Origin: Hoylesella buccalis ATCC 35310
GTDB taxonomy: Bacteria > Bacteroidota > Bacteroidia > Bacteroidales > Bacteroidaceae
Assembly: GCF_025151385.1 (NCBI RefSeq)
Contig: NZ_CP102287.1
Location: 3,100,001-3,164,000, forward strand
DNA length: 64,000 bases
Reading direction: 5' to 3'
Within the stretch, counting starts at the first letter, position 1; every line of letters starts with the position of its first letter. Positions 60,276 through 64,000 of the stretch are shown in pieces. The notes below the pieces were generated by a model, which did no database searches, had not been told where the DNA came from, and worked only from the letters and a program-made list of their open reading frames with translations. The translations under genes were made by a program, and so were the position numbers.

Positions 60276-60926
60276 ATGATGACAGATAAAGAACGAAATC
60301 ATGAAGTGACCGTCATTGGCATTGCAGGCGGCACCGGATCTGGGAAGACCACGGTGGTCAGGAAGATTGTTGAGGCCTTGCCGCCTAATCATGTGGCCGT
60401 GGTGCCACTCGACTCGTATTACAACGACACCTCAGAAATGACCGAGGAGGAGCGCCATGCCATCAACTTTGACCATCCCGATGCCTTTGATTGGAAGCTG
60501 CTCATCAAGCAGGTGAACGAATTGCGCGAGGGTGAACCCATCGAGCAGCCCACCTATTCTTATTTAAAGTGCAACCGCCTGCCTGAAACCATCCATGTGG
60601 AGCCCAGGCCAGTGATTATCATCGAGGGCATCATGACGCTGCTCAACAAGCGACTGCGCGAGATGATGGATCTGAAGGTGTTCGTTGATTGCGATCCCGA
60701 CGAGCGGCTCATCCGCAACATCCAGCGCGATACCATCGAACGGGGGCGGGATGTTAACATGGTGGTTCAGCGATACTTGGACGTGCTGAAGCCAATGCAC
60801 GAGCAGTTCATCGAGCCCACCAAGCGTTTTGCTGACGTGATTATCCCGCAAGGAGGGGAGAATCTCAAGGGCATTGACATCCTCTGTAAATATGTCGAGC
60901 GCCTGGTGCTGATGAATTTAAGTTGA
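60276..60926 (+). CDS. udk: Uridine kinase
   Basis: Pyrimidine-salvage kinase of 216 residues phosphorylating uridine and cytidine. Walker A GIAGGTGSGKTTVV is near residue 15 and the substrate segment PLDSYYNDTSEMTEEE near 44. NFDHPDAFDWKLL follows near 67, and RLIRNIQRDTIERGRDVNMV near 145 is the LID with its arginines. It follows the glycosylase gene by 11 bases. It may be functionally linked to nucleic-acid scavenging nearby, which is speculative. Confidence 0.94.
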   Translation: MMTDKERNHEVTVIGIAGGTGSGKTTVVRKIVEALPPNHVAVVPLDSYYNDTSEMTEEERHAINFDHPDAFDWKLLIKQVNELREGEPIEQPTYSYLKCNRLPETIHVEPRPVIIIEGIMTLLNKRLREMMDLKVFVDCDPDERLIRNIQRDTIERGRDVNMVVQRYLDVLKPMHEQFIEPTKRFADVIIPQGGENLKGIDILCKYVERLVLMNLS

Positions 60927-61067
60927 CCCATGAACAGTGCGGAGGCGTGAGTCGAAATGGTTTCATGATGCACCTCTTGCCGTTTCCGATTAGACGTTTT
61001 CCTTCTTTTGGGTTATAAATTAATATTTATTCGCATTCCGTACCGTCGGAATGTCGATTTTATTCGC

Positions 61068-61075
61068 TATCTTTG
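61068..61075 (+). promoter_or_regulatory. -7 promoter element of the glutathione peroxidase gene
   Basis: TATCTTTG. It lies inside the upstream open frame that begins at 61008, so the first usable start downstream is the ATG at 61176, giving a leader of about 95 bases. Confidence 0.6.
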
Positions 61076-61175
61076 CGAGAGCAAGATGGTTGAATCGTCA
61101 ATGGAGATTGATTCGTCCTCATCATCAATACAACTACGACATTGTAACATATTCATTTATAATAAACAGAAGAAA

Positions 61176-61724
61176 ATGAAAACAATTTATGATTTTTCAG
61201 TAAAAGACAGAAAAGGTAACGATGTATCTCTCAAGGAGTATGCCAACGAAGTGCTGTTGATTGTCAATACAGCGACAAAATGTGGTTTCACTCCTCAATA
61301 CGAAGAGCTGGAGAAGCTCTACGAGAAATACCATGCAAAAGGTTTCGAAATCCTTGATTTCCCTTGCAACCAATTTGGACAGCAGGCACCAGGAACGGAC
61401 GAGAGCATCCACGAGTTCTGCAAACTGACATACGGTACCGAATTCCCACGCTTCAAGAAAATCAAAGTAAACGGTGACGATGCCGACCCACTTTACAAGT
61501 TCCTCAAAGAGCAGAAAGGCTTTGCAGGCTGGGATATGAGTCACCCTATCGCTCCTGTTCTTGTTGACATCCTGTCAAAAGAAGATCCCGATTACGAGCA
61601 GAAGCCCGACATCAAATGGAATTTCACCAAGTTCCTTATCAACAAACAGGGACAGGTTGTCGCACGCTTCGAGCCCACAGAGAAGTTAGAGCATGTCGCT
61701 CAACAAATCGAGGAACTGTTATAA
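61176..61724 (+). CDS. Glutathione peroxidase family thiol peroxidase
   Basis: Thioredoxin-fold peroxidase of 182 residues. The active-site cysteine is in NTATKCGFTPQYEELE near residue 35. Also present are ILDFPCNQFGQQAPG near 66 (second cysteine and catalytic glutamine) and WNFTKFLINKQG near 148 (catalytic tryptophan and asparagine). It is a cysteine form, not a selenocysteine form, and most such bacterial enzymes use thioredoxin. Thioredoxin reductase is the next gene. The frame is open from 61008, but the promoter at 61068 sets the start at 61176 (MKTIYDFSVKDRKG). Confidence 0.92.
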   Translation: MKTIYDFSVKDRKGNDVSLKEYANEVLLIVNTATKCGFTPQYEELEKLYEKYHAKGFEILDFPCNQFGQQAPGTDESIHEFCKLTYGTEFPRFKKIKVNGDDADPLYKFLKEQKGFAGWDMSHPIAPVLVDILSKEDPDYEQKPDIKWNFTKFLINKQGQVVARFEPTEKLEHVAQQIEELL

Positions 61725-61732
61725 TGGAAAGT

Positions 61733-61780
61733 GAAAAAGGTGAAATCCGCATGCATCCGTATGTGTGTTTCACCTTTTTC
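61733..61780. terminator. Hairpin terminator between the peroxidase and trxB genes
   Basis: Perfect 13-base arms GAAAAAGGTGAAA/TTTCACCTTTTTC around a 22-base loop, 8 bases after the peroxidase stop. The T-rich arm supplies a tract for plus-strand termination. Confidence 0.65.
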
Positions 61781-61836
61781 GTTTCATCTTTCCCATTTTT
61801 CGTTGCAGCGTTCACAACGCTCATTTCATATTTTAC

Positions 61837-62790
61837 ATGATGGAACAGCAAAAACAATATACCCGTTGCCTCATTGTTGGTAGCGGACCGGCAGGCTATA
61901 CGGCTGCCATCTATGCGGCTCGCGCCAATCTCAACCCCGTTCTTTATTGCGGATTGCAGACGGGCGGCCAGCTCACTCAAACCACTGAGGTGGAGAATTT
62001 TCCCGGTTACCCCGAGGGTGTCGACGGCAATCAAATGATGATGGATTTGCGTCAGCAGGCCGAACGCTACGGAACCGATATCCGAGACGGTGAGATTGTC
62101 AAGGCTGACTTGACTAAAGCGCCTTACAAGCTGGTCACTGACAGTGGCGATGAGCTTCAGGCAGAGACCGTTATTATCGCCACAGGAGCATCTGCCAAGT
62201 ATCTTGGCTTAGACGATGAGGAGAAATATAAGGGGCAAGGTGTGAGTGCCTGTGCCACTTGTGACGGATTTTTCTATCGCGGCAAGGTGGTGGCTGTCGT
62301 GGGTGGTGGCGACACAGCTTGCGAAGAAGCAACCTATTTGGCTGGCCTTTGCAGTAAGGTGTACATGATTGTGCGCAAAGATTATCTGCGTGCCTCTGAT
62401 GTGATGCAACAACGTGTGGAAGAGAACGAGAAGATAGAGATACTCTATAAGCACAACGCCACTGGCCTCTATGGTGAGAATGGCGTTGAGGGCGTACACC
62501 TGGTTAAGCATCTGGGCGAGGAAAACGAGGAGCGTTACGACCTGCCTATCGATGGTTTCTTCTTAGCTATTGGGCACACTCCCAACTCGTCTGTGTTCAA
62601 AGACTTCCTTGAAACCAATCAAGCGGGCTACATCAAGACCATCCCTGGTACGCCCAAGACTAAGATTCCCGGTGTGTATGCGGCTGGCGACGTGGCTGAT
62701 CCCGTATATCGTCAGGCTGTCGTAGCTGCGGGAACAGGTTGTCAGGCTGCCCTTGAGGCAGAGCGATACCTTACTGAAATCAATAAATAA
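61837..62790 (+). CDS. trxB: Thioredoxin-disulfide reductase
   Basis: FAD/NADPH enzyme of about 317 residues that reduces thioredoxin. The FAD-binding GSGPAGYTAAIYAARA is near residue 15, the redox centre SACATCDGFFYRGK near 138 (CATC), and the NADPH-binding VVGGGDTACEEATYLAG near 158. PGVYAAGDVADPVYRQ is near 287. The frame is open from 61765, but the ATGs at 61837 and 61840 (MMEQQKQYTRCLIVGSG) are the natural starts. It has no strong Shine-Dalgarno sequence, as is common in Bacteroidetes. It is placed after the peroxidase gene behind a hairpin. Confidence 0.94.
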   Translation: MMEQQKQYTRCLIVGSGPAGYTAAIYAARANLNPVLYCGLQTGGQLTQTTEVENFPGYPEGVDGNQMMMDLRQQAERYGTDIRDGEIVKADLTKAPYKLVTDSGDELQAETVIIATGASAKYLGLDDEEKYKGQGVSACATCDGFFYRGKVVAVVGGGDTACEEATYLAGLCSKVYMIVRKDYLRASDVMQQRVEENEKIEILYKHNATGLYGENGVEGVHLVKHLGEENEERYDLPIDGFFLAIGHTPNSSVFKDFLETNQAGYIKTIPGTPKTKIPGVYAAGDVADPVYRQAVVAAGTGCQAALEAERYLTEINK

Positions 62791-62899
62791 TCTTGGACTT
62801 GCGTTGGATTTAAGAGTATAAAACCTTACTTTCAGCATGCCGTAGGGATATGATTTTGTACGCTCAAACATGACGGCAGAGCTGACAAGATGGAAAAAT

Positions 62900-62942
62900 A
62901 AAAGCGGTCTATAGCACACGATGAGTGTTATAGACCGCTTTT
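62900..62942. terminator. Bidirectional terminator between convergent trxB and pepT
   Basis: Perfect 14-base arms AAAAGCGGTCTATA/TATAGACCGCTTTT with an inner ACAC/GTGT pair. T-tracts follow on both strands (TTTTTG and TTTTATTTTT). Confidence 0.9.
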
Positions 62943-63018
62943 TGTCACATTGTTTTTATCTTTCTTCCAATAGAATCGTTTGATATGTCAAGCTGGATTG
63001 CAGCCTAAACGACGTTCG

Positions 63019-64000
63019 TTAGTCGTTGTATTGGGCCGTAATCTCGCAAATCTTCACAATAACTTCGACCGCCTTTTTCATGACCTGAATAGAGACAAAC
63101 TCGTAAGGGCCGTGGAAGTTAACGCCGCCAGCGAAGATGTTTGGGCAGGGTAAGCCCTTGAAACTGAGCTGTGCGCCATCGGTTCCACCACGGATAGGCT
63201 CCACTTTCGGGGCCACACCGGTTTCTTGCATGGCTTGCAAAACGATGTCAATGACGTGCATGTTCGGTTCAATTTTCTCCTTCATGTTGTAGTACTGATC
63301 CTTGATGACAATCTCAACCGTACCCTCACCATACTTTTCGTTCATCTTTTGCGCGCAGTCTTCCATAAAGTCTTTGCGGTCTTCAAACTTCTCACGGTCG
63401 TGATCCCGGATGAGATAACTCATCTTAGCCTCTTCCGTTCGGGTCTCCATGCCCAGCAGATGATAGAATCCTTGATAACCTTCTGTGTTCTCTGGGATGT
63501 CTGTGTCGGGAATCATGGCGTTGAATTCGCATGCTAACCGATTGGCATTGATCATCTTGTCCTTTGCATATCCTGTATGAACGCTCACCCCTTTGATTGT
63601 GATTTTGGCACTGGCAGCGTTGAAGTTCTCGTACTCCAGGTCGCCAATGTCACCTCCATCCATGGTGTAAGCCCAGCTGCATCCAAACTTTTCCACGTCA
63701 AAATGGTGCGCGCCAAGTCCTATTTCCTCATCAGGATTGAACCCCATGCGTATGTCACCATGCTCAATTTCATCGTGATCGCGCAGGTAGCACATGGCAT
63801 CTACAATCTCTGCGATGCCCGCTTTGTCGTCAGCACCCAGCAACGTGTGTCCATCTGTCACGATAAGATCCTCGCCGATGTGCGCCTTCAGCTCTGGAAA
63901 TTTCTCTGGAGAAGACACGATTCCCTCTGACAGGATAATGTCGCCGCCGTCATAATTATTCACAATGCGTGCCTTGATGTCAGCTCCGCTGGCATCAGGA
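63019..64000 (-). CDS. pepT: Peptidase T (tripeptidase), 5' end outside window
   Basis: M20-family zinc tripeptidase. The frame is open to the window edge, giving about 326 residues of a family length near 407, so the first 80 or so residues are missing. Seen are [19 protein letters not shown] (bridging aspartate), [20 protein letters not shown] (catalytic glutamates), [17 protein letters not shown] and the C-terminal [20 protein letters not shown] followed by [14 protein letters not shown] with the last metal histidine. It is convergent with trxB, sharing the terminator at 62900-62942. Confidence 0.94.
   Translation of the reverse strand, partial: PDASGADIKARIVNNYDGGDIILSEGIVSSPEKFPELKAHIGEDLIVTDGHTLLGADDKAGIAEIVDAMCYLRDHDEIEHGDIRMGFNPDEEIGLGAHHFDVEKFGCSWAYTMDGGDIGDLEYENFNAASAKITIKGVSVHTGYAKDKMINANRLACEFNAMIPDTDIPENTEGYQGFYHLLGMETRTEEAKMSYLIRDHDREKFEDRKDFMEDCAQKMNEKYGEGTVEIVIKDQYYNMKEKIEPNMHVIDIVLQAMQETGVAPKVEPIRGGTDGAQLSFKGLPCPNIFAGGVNFHGPYEFVSIQVMKKAVEVIVKICEITAQYND

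Overview
The window reads as chromosomal DNA of a member of the Bacteroidales, most likely Prevotella or a close relative. The evidence is the many Bacteroidetes-type promoters (-7 element TAnnTTTG, often with a TTG/TTTG about 19-22 bases upstream), the Bacteroidetes LptD homologue, DUF4369 and DUF5689 lipoproteins, an SSF symporter, a menaquinone operon, and a mobilizable element with Bacteroides-type integrases. I saw no rRNA, tRNA or CRISPR array. The species call is an inference from gene families.

Left arm (1-33 kb), core genome. It holds trpB-like tryptophan synthase (cut by the window edge), an SSF symporter, LptD, an HD hydrolase, a carboxyltransferase with a degenerate biotinyl domain, PepD dipeptidase, a YbhN/UPF0104 membrane protein, a 29-residue small-protein gene with its own promoter and terminator, and dnaX. 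Then come a DivIC/FtsB-like protein, a four-helix membrane protein and a run of envelope/pyrimidine genes (DUF4369 lipoprotein, dihydroorotase, metallophosphoesterase, acyltransferase, dolichyl-phosphate-mannose-synthase-like GT2). Next are mfd and a NUDIX hydrolase, and then the menaquinone operon: hotdog thioesterase, menF, menD, menB, a four-helix-bundle (IVS-like) gene, menC and menE. aroB is convergent with menE. Intergenic spaces are rich in several short repeat families, one of which has supplied the C-terminal tail of MenF.

Middle (about 33.4-50.2 kb), an integrative mobilizable element. It has two tandem tyrosine recombinases, a decayed cargo zone of lipoprotein pseudogenes with a group II intron remnant and a MITE-like element, two excisionase-like HTH proteins, a VapE-type helicase, a CHC2/TOPRIM primase, a DUF3408 protein, MobC and a relaxase. 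The relaxase is split by an IS1634-like element flanked by an unusually long 370-bp direct duplication of relaxase sequence. That element is itself interrupted by a complete IS4-family element with a 9-bp target duplication. The element therefore looks non-mobile as it stands, although recombination between the 370-bp repeats would restore the relaxase.

Right arm (50.7-64 kb). It holds a small lipoprotein, then a cluster that looks like a cell-surface nucleic-acid processing and uptake system: a lipoprotein DNA/RNA non-specific endonuclease, (rpmE2), a choice-of-anchor-J-like lipoprotein, a DUF5689 lipoprotein, a TonB-dependent outer-membrane protein and a divergent secreted endonuclease/exonuclease/phosphatase. 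After a repeat-filled spacer come a uracil-DNA-glycosylase-family protein, uridine kinase, glutathione peroxidase, thioredoxin reductase and peptidase T (cut by the window edge).
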